Positions 33,592 to 42,188 of a stretch of 64,000 bases of DNA are shown here, piece by piece. The notes under the pieces were generated by a model. It did no database searches. It was not told the DNA's origin and was given only the letters and a program-made list of their open reading frames with translations. The DNA comes from Aliiroseovarius marinus (GTDB lineage Bacteria; Pseudomonadota; Alphaproteobacteria; Rhodobacterales; Rhodobacteraceae): the NCBI RefSeq assembly GCF_004360145.1, contig NZ_ML178717.1:4338-68337 (forward strand), given 5' to 3'. A program made the translations under genes and the position numbers. Position 1 is the first letter of the stretch; each line of letters starts with the position of its first letter.

Positions 33592-36170
33592 TCCCGCTTC
33601 ATCCGAACGGTTTTGATCAGCTCAGGCACCACGATCAGGGGCAGCGCCAGCAGAATGATCGCCTGCCAATGCGCCCACTCCAAGGGCGCAACGCGCAGCA
33701 ATTGTTGCAGCGGCGCCCAATAGATCGCGACCACCTGCAAAGACACCATCGCCACCAGTGCGATAATCAGCTTGGGGTTCGAGAACCAGCCCAATCGCCA
33801 GCAGGGTTGCGAGAAAGACCGGAAGGCAAAGACGCTCATCTTCTCGAAAATGACCATCCCGCTGAAGGCCGCCGTCCGCGCCACGACAGTGCCGTCGGGC
33901 ATGAAGGTATAGAACAAATACAGGCTGGCCGCCCCGGTATAGGTGCCAAACGCCAAGATCATGCCCAGCGCTTTACGGTCCAGAATACCGGCTTCGGGGC
34001 GGCGCGGCGGGTCACGCATCTGGTCCGAGGTGCCCGGCTCCAATCCCAAGGCCAAGGCGGTCACACCATCGGTTACGAGGTTCATCCACAGAATTTGCGT
34101 CGGCAAATAGATCAGCGGCCCGCCCAGCGCCAAGTTTGTCAGGATGGCCACAACCTCGCCCGCGTTCGAGGCCAGCAGATAGCGCACGAAACGCTGGATA
34201 TTGGCAAATTGCCGCCGCCCCTCGCTAACCGCGCCTTTCAGCGTGGCGAAGTTGTCGTCCAAGAGCACAAGATCCGCCGCGCTTTTCGCGACATCCGTGC
34301 CCCGGATCCCCATCGCAACGCCAATATCGGCTTGTTTCAGAGCGGGTGCATCGTTTACCCCGTCGCCCGTCATCGCCACGATATGGCCCTGCGCCTGTAA
34401 CGCCTCGACCAGCCGCATCTTGTGTTCGGGCGAGGTGCGGGCAAACAGCGTGGGCTCGGCAAGGATCTCGCGCAATGTCGCGTCGTCGATGTCTTCCAAT
34501 TCGCGCCCGGTCATCACCTTCTGGACCGGAAGGCCGAGGGTATCTGCAATCGCCCGCGCGGTCAGCGGGCCGTCGCCGGTGATCATGATGATCCGCATCC
34601 CGGCACGTAGACAGGTCTGGATGGCGTCCCGAACTTCTGGGCGCGGCGGATCGATCATGCCGACAAGCCCGATGAACTCCAGCCCCGTGTCCCCGACCCG
34701 CTTGTCAGCAACCTGACGATGCGCCAAGGCAATGACCCGCAACCCCTTGGCCGCCATGTCTTCGTATTTCTGTTCGATCTGTGCACGGGCGGTTTGATCC
34801 AACGGCGCACTGCCATTGGGTCCGCGCCACGTCTCGCAGACGTCCAACATCTGCTCGGGCGCGCCCTTGGCAAGCAGCATCAGCCCGCCTTCGCTTTCGC
34901 GCACCATGCTCATGCGTTTGCGTTCCGAGGAAAACGGGATCTCGGCCAGCGGGGCCGCCGCGGGCATCGGGGTCCACGCCTTATAGGCAAAAGTCACCAG
35001 TGCCCCTTCGGTCGGATCCCCGACCATGCGCCAGCTGTCCCCTTCCCGGTGCAGGCTGGCATGGCTGCATCCAATCATGACGTCTAACGCCGCATCCAAA
35101 TCGGCATTCGCGCCATAGCGGACGGGGGTTTCGCCCTTCAGGATCCGCCCGGCGGGATCATATCCGGTGCCGACGGCGGTATAGTCCTGCTCGGCAACCC
35201 ACAACAGCGCACCCGTCATCATGTTTTCCGTCAAGGTGCCAGTCTTGTCCGTGCAGATGACCGACGCCGCGCCGACCGTTTCAATGGCCTGCAAGCGGCG
35301 CACCAAGGCGTTGCGCCGTGCCATCGCGCCTGCCCCCAAGGCCAGACTGATGGTCACGACGGCAGGCAATCCTTCGGGAATAATGGCCACCGCCATCGAC
35401 ATCCCCGTCATCGCCATTTCTAACATCTCGCGGCCAAGCAAGATCCCCGTCGCCGCAATGGCCCCGCCTAGCCCAAGCGCAACAACGCCCAACTGACGCC
35501 CCAACCGCCCCAGCTGGCGCGAGAGGTTGGTGCCTTTGTCCTCGACCGATACGGTCAGGGTAGCGATCTTTCCGAACGCCGTCTGAGGTCCCGTGGCGCT
35601 GACGATCCCTTCCGCGCGTCCCGCGACCACATAGGTGCCCATCATCACCGTATTCTGGTCGCCCTCCGCGTCCGAGGACTTGGCCACCGACACGGATTCC
35701 CCTGTCAGCACACTTTCATCCACACGCAACGCCACGGCCGAGATCACCTGTGCATCCGCGGGTACCTGATCACCTGCCTCAAGCAAGATCAGGTCGCCGG
35801 GCACGAGGTCTTTGCTGGGAATTTCAACGGGGATACCGTCACGCACAACCCGGGCCTTGGGCGACAGCATCTCGCGCAGGGCCGCAAGCGAGGTTTCGGC
35901 ACGCCATTCCTGCACAAATCCCAAGGCTCCGTTCAGAACGACCACCAGCCCGATGGCGATGGCGTCGACACGCTCGCCAAGAACCAACGCCACCAGCCCA
36001 GCAATGATCAGCAGAAGCACCAGAAGACCGGTGAACTGACGCACAAGGATCGCCCAGGCAGGCGTCGCCTTGGCCTCCCCTACAACATTAGGGCCATACT
36101 GGCGCAAACGCTCTTGCGCCTCGGCGCCCGTCAACCCGGTCGCTTGGATCTCTGCCCGATCAGCTTCCAT
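33588..36170 (-). CDS. calcium-type (P2A) cation-transporting ATPase
   Basis: This 860-residue P-type ATPase has the actuator motif LTGES, the phosphorylation motif DKTGTLTEN (Asp308) and the hinge TGDGVNDAPAL. The M4 motif IIPEGLP and M6 NLVTDG mark the SERCA/PMR1-like group, which exports calcium or manganese. About ten membrane helices are expected, and the N-terminal cation ATPase domain (LTGAEAQERLRQYGPNVV) is present. It is probably monocistronic. The exact ion cannot be settled by sequence alone. Confidence 0.93.
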   Translation of the reverse strand: MEADRAEIQATGLTGAEAQERLRQYGPNVVGEAKATPAWAILVRQFTGLLVLLLIIAGLVALVLGERVDAIAIGLVVVLNGALGFVQEWRAETSLAALREMLSPKARVVRDGIPVEIPSKDLVPGDLILLEAGDQVPADAQVISAVALRVDESVLTGESVSVAKSSDAEGDQNTVMMGTYVVAGRAEGIVSATGPQTAFGKIATLTVSVEDKGTNLSRQLGRLGRQLGVVALGLGGAIAATGILLGREMLEMAMTGMSMAVAIIPEGLPAVVTISLALGAGAMARRNALVRRLQAIETVGAASVICTDKTGTLTENMMTGALLWVAEQDYTAVGTGYDPAGRILKGETPVRYGANADLDAALDVMIGCSHASLHREGDSWRMVGDPTEGALVTFAYKAWTPMPAAAPLAEIPFSSERKRMSMVRESEGGLMLLAKGAPEQMLDVCETWRGPNGSAPLDQTARAQIEQKYEDMAAKGLRVIALAHRQVADKRVGDTGLEFIGLVGMIDPPRPEVRDAIQTCLRAGMRIIMITGDGPLTARAIADTLGLPVQKVMTGRELEDIDDATLREILAEPTLFARTSPEHKMRLVEALQAQGHIVAMTGDGVNDAPALKQADIGVAMGIRGTDVAKSAADLVLLDDNFATLKGAVSEGRRQFANIQRFVRYLLASNAGEVVAILTNLALGGPLIYLPTQILWMNLVTDGVTALALGLEPGTSDQMRDPPRRPEAGILDRKALGMILAFGTYTGAASLYLFYTFMPDGTVVARTAAFSGMVIFEKMSVFAFRSFSQPCWRLGWFSNPKLIIALVAMVSLQVVAIYWAPLQQLLRVAPLEWAHWQAIILLALPLIVVPELIKTVRMKRD

Positions 36171-36463
36171 TCACCTTCCCGTGCCAAAACCGTTCATGTC
36201 CTTAGACTTTACCACGACGCTTTCAGACACAATGCGCCAGATCAATGCCCGGACGCACACCTCAGTCCCCCGACAACAGATTTCATTTGCCGACATAAGC
36301 CGTTTCGTGCTTCCATCGCAGTGCTCTGGCAATAAAGGCATTGCGCGCTGCTGTCGGGGTGAGCGGAGCCCGTCTGCTCAGGTTGAACCCTTCCGGTTTG
36401 ATGCGTGCAACAGGCTCCTTTCATGACACCGGCGGCGCGCCGCCTGAACCTGAAGGGCAAACC
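36171..36463. other. 293-base divergent intergenic region
   Basis: This gap between the P-type ATPase and aminotransferase starts holds no convincing gene. It contains a perfect 14-base palindrome GGCGGCGCGCCGCC at 36431-36444, 20 bases before the aminotransferase start, which could fold in the leader mRNA. Promoters for both directions should lie here, but none could be assigned with confidence. Confidence 0.5.
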
Positions 36464-37837
36464 ATGCTTCACAACGATCAACTTGAACACTGGGATCGTG
36501 AAAACTTCTTTCACCCCTCGACACATCTGGCCGAGTTCGCACGGGGCAACGTCCCGCATCGCGTCGTCACCGGCGGGTCTGGCTGCCATATCGAAGACCG
36601 CGACGGGAACCGTCTGCTGGATGCCTTTGCTGGGCTTTACTGCGTGAATGTAGGCTATGGTCGGCCCGAGATCGCCGAGGCGATTGCCGATCAGGCCCGC
36701 GAGCTGGCCTATTACCATTCCTATGTCGGGCACGGGACCGAGGCGTCGATCACCCTGTCCAAAATGATCCTCGACCGAGCACCGGACCACATGTCGAAGG
36801 TCTATTTCGGTCTGTCCGGATCGGACGCGAATGAAACCAACATCAAGCTGATCTGGTACTACAACAATATCCTTGGCCGCCCAGAGAAGAAGAAGATCAT
36901 CTCGCGCTGGCGGGGGTATCACGGGTCCGGGCTGATGACGGGGTCGCTGACCGGGCTGGAGCTGTTTCACAACAAGTTCGACCTGCCTTTGGCGCAGGTG
37001 ATCCACACCGAAGCACCTTATTATTTCCGACGCCCTGATATCCCCCAAACCGAAGCTGACTTCGTGGCCCATTGTGTGGCCGAGCTGGAAGCGCTGATCG
37101 CGCGCGAAGGGGCCGACACCATCGCCGCTTTCATCGGCGAACCAGTGCTGGGCACGGGCGGGATCGTCCCGCCCCCTGCAGGTTATTGGGACGCGATCCA
37201 GGCGGTACTGGAAAAACACGATATCCTTCTGGTCGCGGATGAGGTCGTCACTGGTTTCGGGCGACTGGGAACCATGTTTGGGTCGGACCATTACGGCCTT
37301 CGCCCGGACCTGATCACCATCGCCAAAGGGTTGACATCGGCCTATGCGCCGCTGTCGGGCACCATCGTGTCAGACAAAATGTGGAAGGTGCTGGAGCAAG
37401 GTACGGACGAAAACGGACCCATCGGTCACGGCTGGACCTATTCCGCCCACCCGATCGGCGCGGCAGCTGGGGTCGCGAACCTGAAGCTGATCGACGATCT
37501 GGATCTGGTCACGAATGCAGGTTCTGTTGGCAGCTACCTGAATGCGGCCATGCAGGACGCGCTGGGATCCCACGCCCATGTGGGTGAGGTGCGTGGCGAA
37601 GGGATGCTTTGCGCGGTCGAGTTCGTGGCAGACAAGGATGGACGCCGTTTCTTTGACGCCAGCGACAAGATCGGCCCGCAAATCGCAGCCAAACTGCTGG
37701 AGCAAGACAGCATCATCGCCCGCGCCATGCCACAGGGGGACATTCTGGGCTTCGCCCCTCCGTTCTGCCTGACCAAGGACGAAGCAGACCTCATCGTGGC
37801 CGCCACTGCGCGCGCCGTCCACGCAGTTCTGGGGTAA
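36464..37837 (+). CDS. class III omega-aminotransferase
   Basis: This 457-residue PLP-dependent transaminase has Asp259 in VADEVVTGFGRLG and the PLP lysine Lys288 in TIAKGLTSAY, exactly the numbering of the Chromobacterium violaceum omega-transaminase. Also shared are RWRGYHGSG and SGSDANE. It should move a terminal amino group of a diamine or omega-amino acid to pyruvate or a similar acceptor. AAGGGC precedes the ATG at 36464. It heads a three-gene unit with the M24 and M20 proteins, suggesting degradation of an acylated or cyclic diamino compound. Confidence 0.9.
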   Translation: MLHNDQLEHWDRENFFHPSTHLAEFARGNVPHRVVTGGSGCHIEDRDGNRLLDAFAGLYCVNVGYGRPEIAEAIADQARELAYYHSYVGHGTEASITLSKMILDRAPDHMSKVYFGLSGSDANETNIKLIWYYNNILGRPEKKKIISRWRGYHGSGLMTGSLTGLELFHNKFDLPLAQVIHTEAPYYFRRPDIPQTEADFVAHCVAELEALIAREGADTIAAFIGEPVLGTGGIVPPPAGYWDAIQAVLEKHDILLVADEVVTGFGRLGTMFGSDHYGLRPDLITIAKGLTSAYAPLSGTIVSDKMWKVLEQGTDENGPIGHGWTYSAHPIGAAAGVANLKLIDDLDLVTNAGSVGSYLNAAMQDALGSHAHVGEVRGEGMLCAVEFVADKDGRRFFDASDKIGPQIAAKLLEQDSIIARAMPQGDILGFAPPFCLTKDEADLIVAATARAVHAVLG

Positions 37838-37847
37838 GGAGACATCA

Positions 37848-39032
37848 ATGACACACAGCAACGCACCCTTCAGCCAATCAGAATACGACCGCCGGATCGC
37901 TCTGACCCGAAGCGCGATGGCGCAGGCCGGGCTGGACGCGATCTTTGTCACCGACCCGTCTAATCAGGCGTGGCTGACCGGCTATGACGGCTGGTCCTTC
38001 TATGTCCATCAGGGGGTAATCCTGACGATGCAGGGCGAGCCGATTTGGTGGGGGCGCTACATGGACATGATGGGCGGGCGCCGTACTTGTTGGATGGATC
38101 ACGAGAACATCCTTTGCTATGGCGATCACTACGTGCAGTCCACCGTGGTGCATCCGATGCAAGACCTCGCCGCGCATCTGAAAGCACGGGGTCTTAGCAC
38201 CGCACGGATCGGCGTCGAGATGGAGAACTATTACTACTCGGCCAAGGCCCATGCGGTTCTGACCGACGAGATGTCTGAGGCCACACTGGTGGACGCGACC
38301 GCCTTGGTGAACTGGCAAAGGCTGGTGAAATCCGAGGACGAGATTGCCTTCATCCGCAAAGCCGCGCGCATTTCCGACAAAGTCGTCCAAACCGCGATTG
38401 ACCGCGCCGCGCCGGGCGTGCGCAAGAACGATCTGGTGGCTGACATCATGCACGCGGGCATCACTGGGGTTGGCGACGATTGGGGCGACTACCCCGCCAT
38501 TGTCCCCCTGACGCCGTCTGGTCTGGACGCAACCGCCGCCCACCTGACATGGAACGGCACCCCGATGCGCGAAGGCGAAGCGACCTTCTTTGAATTGTCA
38601 GGCTGCTACCGCCGCTATCACGCACCGCTCTGCCGGACGGTGTTCCTTGGCAAACCCTCGGACGAGATGCTGCGCGCGGAGGGTGCGCAGCTTGAAGGCA
38701 TCGAGGCCGGATTGAACGCCGCGCGCGCGGGCAATCGTACCTGCGACATCGCCAATGCCTTCATGGATGTCCTTGCCAAACACGGGATCGAGCGGTCGGG
38801 CCGCATGGGCTATCCCATCGGCCTGAGCTACCCGCCCGATTGGGGCGAGCGCACCGCCTCGATCCGAAGCGAGGATGAAACCGTTCTTCAGTCCGGCATG
38901 GTCTTCCACTTCATGCCCGCGCTCTGGATGGACAGCTGGGGGCTTGAGACGACCGAGACCATCCTGATCCGCGACGACGGTGCAGCCGAGCCGATGTGCA
39001 GCGTCGACCGCAAACTCTTTGTGAAAGGCTAA
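37848..39032 (+). CDS. M24 creatinase/ectoine-hydrolase-like protein
   Basis: This 394-residue pita-bread protein is of the size of creatinase and ectoine hydrolase (DoeA/EutD). The metal ligands of true M24 peptidases are mostly gone: the first Asp is Glu249 in FFELSGC, the second is replaced around Pro260, and the usual Glu-Pro-Gly is MVFHFMPALW. That is the pattern of the metal-free C-N hydrolases in this fold, so it probably opens a ring or cleaves an amidino or amide bond. It is ten bases downstream of the aminotransferase. No ectoine uptake or eutABC genes are present, so ectoine itself is uncertain. Confidence 0.82.
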   Translation: MTHSNAPFSQSEYDRRIALTRSAMAQAGLDAIFVTDPSNQAWLTGYDGWSFYVHQGVILTMQGEPIWWGRYMDMMGGRRTCWMDHENILCYGDHYVQSTVVHPMQDLAAHLKARGLSTARIGVEMENYYYSAKAHAVLTDEMSEATLVDATALVNWQRLVKSEDEIAFIRKAARISDKVVQTAIDRAAPGVRKNDLVADIMHAGITGVGDDWGDYPAIVPLTPSGLDATAAHLTWNGTPMREGEATFFELSGCYRRYHAPLCRTVFLGKPSDEMLRAEGAQLEGIEAGLNAARAGNRTCDIANAFMDVLAKHGIERSGRMGYPIGLSYPPDWGERTASIRSEDETVLQSGMVFHFMPALWMDSWGLETTETILIRDDGAAEPMCSVDRKLFVKG

Positions 39033-39035
39033 CTC

Positions 39036-40202
39036 ATGCTGATTGATGCCAAGCGCATCCTAAAAGACCTGATCGCCTTTCCGACGGTCTCAGCGGACAG
39101 CAATCTTCAGATGATCGGCTATATGGCGGATCATCTGGAAGCCTGCGGTGCGCGGGTCGAGGTCTTCCACGATCCCTCGGGGCAGAAAGCCAATCTTTTT
39201 GCCACGCTGGGACCGGATACCGATGGTGGGCTGGTCTTGTCAGGCCACAGCGACGTGGTGCCTGTCACCGATCAAGACTGGACCTCGGACCCGTTCGAGA
39301 TGGTCGAACGCGACGGGCGGCTTTATGGGCGCGGAACATGTGACATGAAAGGATTCATCGCCGCGACACTGGCGATGGCCCCTCACTTCGCAAAAACCCC
39401 GCGCACGGCGCCCATCCACTTTGCCTTCACCTATGACGAGGAAACCGGCTGTATCGGTGCAGGACATCTGGCGCAATCGCTGAGCGAACGCGGGATACGC
39501 CCCTCGATGGCGATCATCGGCGAGCCGACCATGATGCGCATCATTGAAGGGCACAAAGGCTGCTTCGAGTACACGACGCGTTTTCAAGGGCTCGAGGGGC
39601 ATGGCTCGGCCCCCGATCTGGGAGTGAACGCGGTGGAATACGCGGTGCGCTATGTGGCGCGACTTTTGGAGCTGCGCGAACAGTTGAAGGGAATGGCACC
39701 CACGAACAGCCCCTTTGATCCACCGTGGACCACGATGAACGTAGGCGCACTGCATGGCGGCAGTGTGCACAATGTCATCGCCCCGAAAGCGCAGGTGGAT
39801 TGGGAGATGCGGCCGGTGCAGACCTCAGACGCACAGTTCGTAAAGCAAGCCATCACCGACTACTGCAACCACACACTTCTGCCCGCCATGCAGGCCGTTC
39901 ATCCAAATGCCTCGATCGAGACCGAGATCGTCGGCGAGGTCGCAGGCCTGATCCCCGTGGAGAAAAACGAAGCCAAGCGCATTCTGTCCGAATTGACCGG
40001 GGCCAATTCGGCAGATGTCGTCCCCTTCGGTACCGAGGCCGGGATCTTTCAGCAGCTTGGTATGGATGTGGTCGTCTGCGGACCGGGAAGTATCGAACAA
40101 GCCCACAAGGCGGACGAGTTCCTGTCCGTTGACCAGTTGTCTAACTGTCTGGAGCTGCTTCAGAAGCTGGATAAGCACTTTGCCCAAAAGGCCGTGAACT
40201 GA
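39036..40202 (+). CDS. M20-family N-acyl-diamine deacylase (ArgE-like)
   Basis: This 388-residue zinc hydrolase is related to acetylornithine deacetylase. Visible zinc and catalytic segments are SGHSDVVPV (His ligand and Asp), GRGTCDMKGF (bridging Asp), YDEETGCIGA (catalytic Glu and ligand Glu), and a dimerisation domain starting at GHKGCFEY. The C-terminal His ligand is in EQAHKADEF. Starting three bases after the M24 gene, it would remove an acyl group from the product of that enzyme. It may or may not serve arginine synthesis. Confidence 0.88.
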   Translation: MLIDAKRILKDLIAFPTVSADSNLQMIGYMADHLEACGARVEVFHDPSGQKANLFATLGPDTDGGLVLSGHSDVVPVTDQDWTSDPFEMVERDGRLYGRGTCDMKGFIAATLAMAPHFAKTPRTAPIHFAFTYDEETGCIGAGHLAQSLSERGIRPSMAIIGEPTMMRIIEGHKGCFEYTTRFQGLEGHGSAPDLGVNAVEYAVRYVARLLELREQLKGMAPTNSPFDPPWTTMNVGALHGGSVHNVIAPKAQVDWEMRPVQTSDAQFVKQAITDYCNHTLLPAMQAVHPNASIETEIVGEVAGLIPVEKNEAKRILSELTGANSADVVPFGTEAGIFQQLGMDVVVCGPGSIEQAHKADEFLSVDQLSNCLELLQKLDKHFAQKAVN

Positions 40203-40218
40203 CTTCGTCGGCAGTCAA

Positions 40219-40476
40219 TCACGCGGCGCTGCTGCTCATACCCGCGATCATCGCGCCAAGTGCTACGAGGTGAACAAGCATCAATGCCTTGTCATTCCAC
40301 AAGGCGCCCACGGCAAACCACCCCAAAACACCGACCAAAAATAGATACAGGTTCCACGGGGTCCAACCGAACCCGGTCGCGGCGTACCCCATAATCTGGA
40401 TCACCGAGGCGCCCCACTTGATCGCAAAGACCATGCGTTCGCGGGGCGTTAAGGCGTGCAGAGTATCAGACCGCAC
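40219..40476 (-). CDS. DUF6552-like small membrane protein
   Basis: This 85-residue protein has three likely membrane helices (about 17-36, 40-58 and 62-81), rich in Trp and Gly, and no catalytic motif. It looks like the DUF6552 family seen in Rhodobacterales. The start lies within the end of the SDR gene (11-base overlap), so the two are co-translated. Function unknown. Confidence 0.75.
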   Translation of the reverse strand: MRSDTLHALTPRERMVFAIKWGASVIQIMGYAATGFGWTPWNLYLFLVGVLGWFAVGALWNDKALMLVHLVALGAMIAGMSSSAA

Positions 40477-41170
40477 AGGTTAGCCCCCCGTCGATGCGCA
40501 GGTTCTGACCCGTCATGTATCCTCCGCCCTCGGATGACAGGAACGCGATCAGCGACGACACTTCCTCGGCGCGGCCATAACGGCCCATGGGGATACGCGC
40601 CTTGCGGCCCTCGGTCTCGGGCAGGCTGTCGATGAAGCCGGGCAGGATGTTGTTCATCCGAATATTCTCGGCAGCATATTTGTCTGAATACAGCTTTGTG
40701 AAGGCGGCCAGTCCGGCGCGAAAAACGCCTGAGGTTGGGAACAGGGGATCGGGTTCGAACGCCGCGAAGGTCGAGAGGTTGATGATCACACCACCCCCCT
40801 GTTCTTGCATCAATGGGGTCACCATCCGCGTCGGGCGAATGACGTTCATCAGATAGACCTCCATGCCCAGATGCCAGTCGTCATCGCTGATCTCAAGCAC
40901 CGGGCCTTTCGGTCCATGTCCCGCCGAGTTCACCAGCACATCGACACGTCCCCAGCGCTCTTGCGCGCCGTGAACAAACGCGGCCAGATCATCATTGTTC
41001 AGGTTGGAGCCCGTCACGCCATATCCACCCAGCTCAGCCCCAAGTGCTTCGCCCTTGCCCGACGACGACAGGATGCCAACCTTGTAGCCGTCCGACGCAA
41101 GGCGCCGCGCTGCATCCGCGCCCATCCCGCTTCCACCCGCTGTAATCAGGGCCACTTTTTCTACTGACAT
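40466..41170 (-). CDS. short-chain dehydrogenase-like protein lacking the catalytic Tyr-Lys
   Basis: This 234-residue Rossmann protein has the SDR nucleotide motif TAGGSGMG, NSAGHGP and Ser133 of the usual triad. Where Tyr-x3-Lys should stand, the sequence reads PTSGVFRAG, with no Tyr or Lys. It therefore may bind NAD(P) without standard oxidoreductase chemistry, or use other residues. The C-terminal MTGQNLRIDGG is normal. AGGAGGTG lies just before the ATG at 41170. It is divergent from a LysR regulator, which likely controls it. Confidence 0.88.
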   Translation of the reverse strand: MSVEKVALITAGGSGMGADAARRLASDGYKVGILSSSGKGEALGAELGGYGVTGSNLNNDDLAAFVHGAQERWGRVDVLVNSAGHGPKGPVLEISDDDWHLGMEVYLMNVIRPTRMVTPLMQEQGGGVIINLSTFAAFEPDPLFPTSGVFRAGLAAFTKLYSDKYAAENIRMNNILPGFIDSLPETEGRKARIPMGRYGRAEEVSSLIAFLSSEGGGYMTGQNLRIDGGLTCAV

Positions 41171-41267
41171 CTTCACCTCCTGCGCCAGTTAGCACTTATC
41201 TACAGACACATTTGCCGGGCATCGAATGAGAATTGATATTTGTTGGCAGTAGAAATACTATTGTCAT

Positions 41268-42143
41268 ATGACTGACCTCCCTCCGCTTAATGGCCTTCGC
41301 GCCTTCGATGTCGCCGGACGCCGCCTGAACTTTCGGGCCGCTGCGGAGGATCTGGGTGTGACGCAAGGGGCAGTCGCGCAGCAGGTCCGGCTGCTTGAAG
41401 CGCATCTGGGCGTCAGGCTGTTTGACAGGCTACCAAAGGGGCTGGCGCTGACATCGGCTGGCCGCACCTATCATGCGCGGATCGAGCACGCTTTCGCAGA
41501 GATGCGCGATGCCACGGCGCAGCTGAGACCAGAGCCGGGCAAAGTCCTGATCAGCGTCACACCGACATTTGCCTCGAAATGGCTTATCCCCAATCTTCCG
41601 GATTTTTCGGCGAAGCACCCGGATATCGACCTGCGCATTTTGGCGACCGAGAACGTGTCCAGCTTCCACAGCGACGGCATTGATCTGGCCGTTCGCCAAG
41701 GCAAGCCACCCTTCGGAGCATCACTTGCGGCAACACTTCTATTCAGACAGGATGTGATCGCAGTCGCCGCCCCAGCGCTTGTGGACGGCGAAAACCTTCC
41801 CCTTCGGCCAGAAGCTCTGGCGCGCCTGCCCAAGATCCATGACACCCATAACCTTTGGCCAGATGTGCTGGCACAGGCGGGCGTTTCGGATCAAAGCACG
41901 CGCAGCCTTCAGCTCAGTCAAACCGCTCTGGCCGTGGATGCGGCTGCATCCGGACAGGGCGTCGCACTGGTCAGTCGCTTCCTTGTGTCGGGCGACATCG
42001 AGACCGGGAAGCTTATTGATCTAGGCTATAGGGCATCCACAGACGCACAGGATTTCTATCTTCTGTCACCGCGCAAAGCAGGCCTGAACGACGCGGTTGG
42101 CACAGTTGTGTCTTGGCTGACATCCTACGCCACAGAAAACTAA
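41268..42143 (+). CDS. LysR-family regulator (GcvA-like)
   Basis: This 291-residue regulator has an N-terminal winged helix (LNFRAAAEDLGVTQGAVAQQVRLLE, residues about 20-45). A type-2 periplasmic-binding effector domain follows, beginning near residue 92 with VLISVTPTFASKWLIP, a GcvA-subgroup marker. It is divergent from the SDR/DUF6552 pair over 97 bases. The effector is unknown. A strong hairpin closes the gene. Confidence 0.92.
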   Translation: MTDLPPLNGLRAFDVAGRRLNFRAAAEDLGVTQGAVAQQVRLLEAHLGVRLFDRLPKGLALTSAGRTYHARIEHAFAEMRDATAQLRPEPGKVLISVTPTFASKWLIPNLPDFSAKHPDIDLRILATENVSSFHSDGIDLAVRQGKPPFGASLAATLLFRQDVIAVAAPALVDGENLPLRPEALARLPKIHDTHNLWPDVLAQAGVSDQSTRSLQLSQTALAVDAAASGQGVALVSRFLVSGDIETGKLIDLGYRASTDAQDFYLLSPRKAGLNDAVGTVVSWLTSYATEN

Positions 42144-42167
42144 AAGGGCGGCCGACTGGCCGCCCTT
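42144..42167. terminator. bidirectional hairpin between lysR and acyl-CoA synthetase genes
   Basis: AAGGGCGGCC (42144-42153) pairs perfectly with GGCCGCCCTT (42158-42167) around GACT, in the 45-base gap between two converging genes. Flanking A and T residues are short. It can serve both strands. Confidence 0.75.
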
Positions 42168-42188
42168 CACTGTTCTGGTTCGGTTCGA

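Noticed and set aside
33084-34400. 438-codon frame crossing the ppsA/P-ATPase junction
   Set aside because: It overlaps the 3' ends of two well supported genes in the wrong frame and strand.
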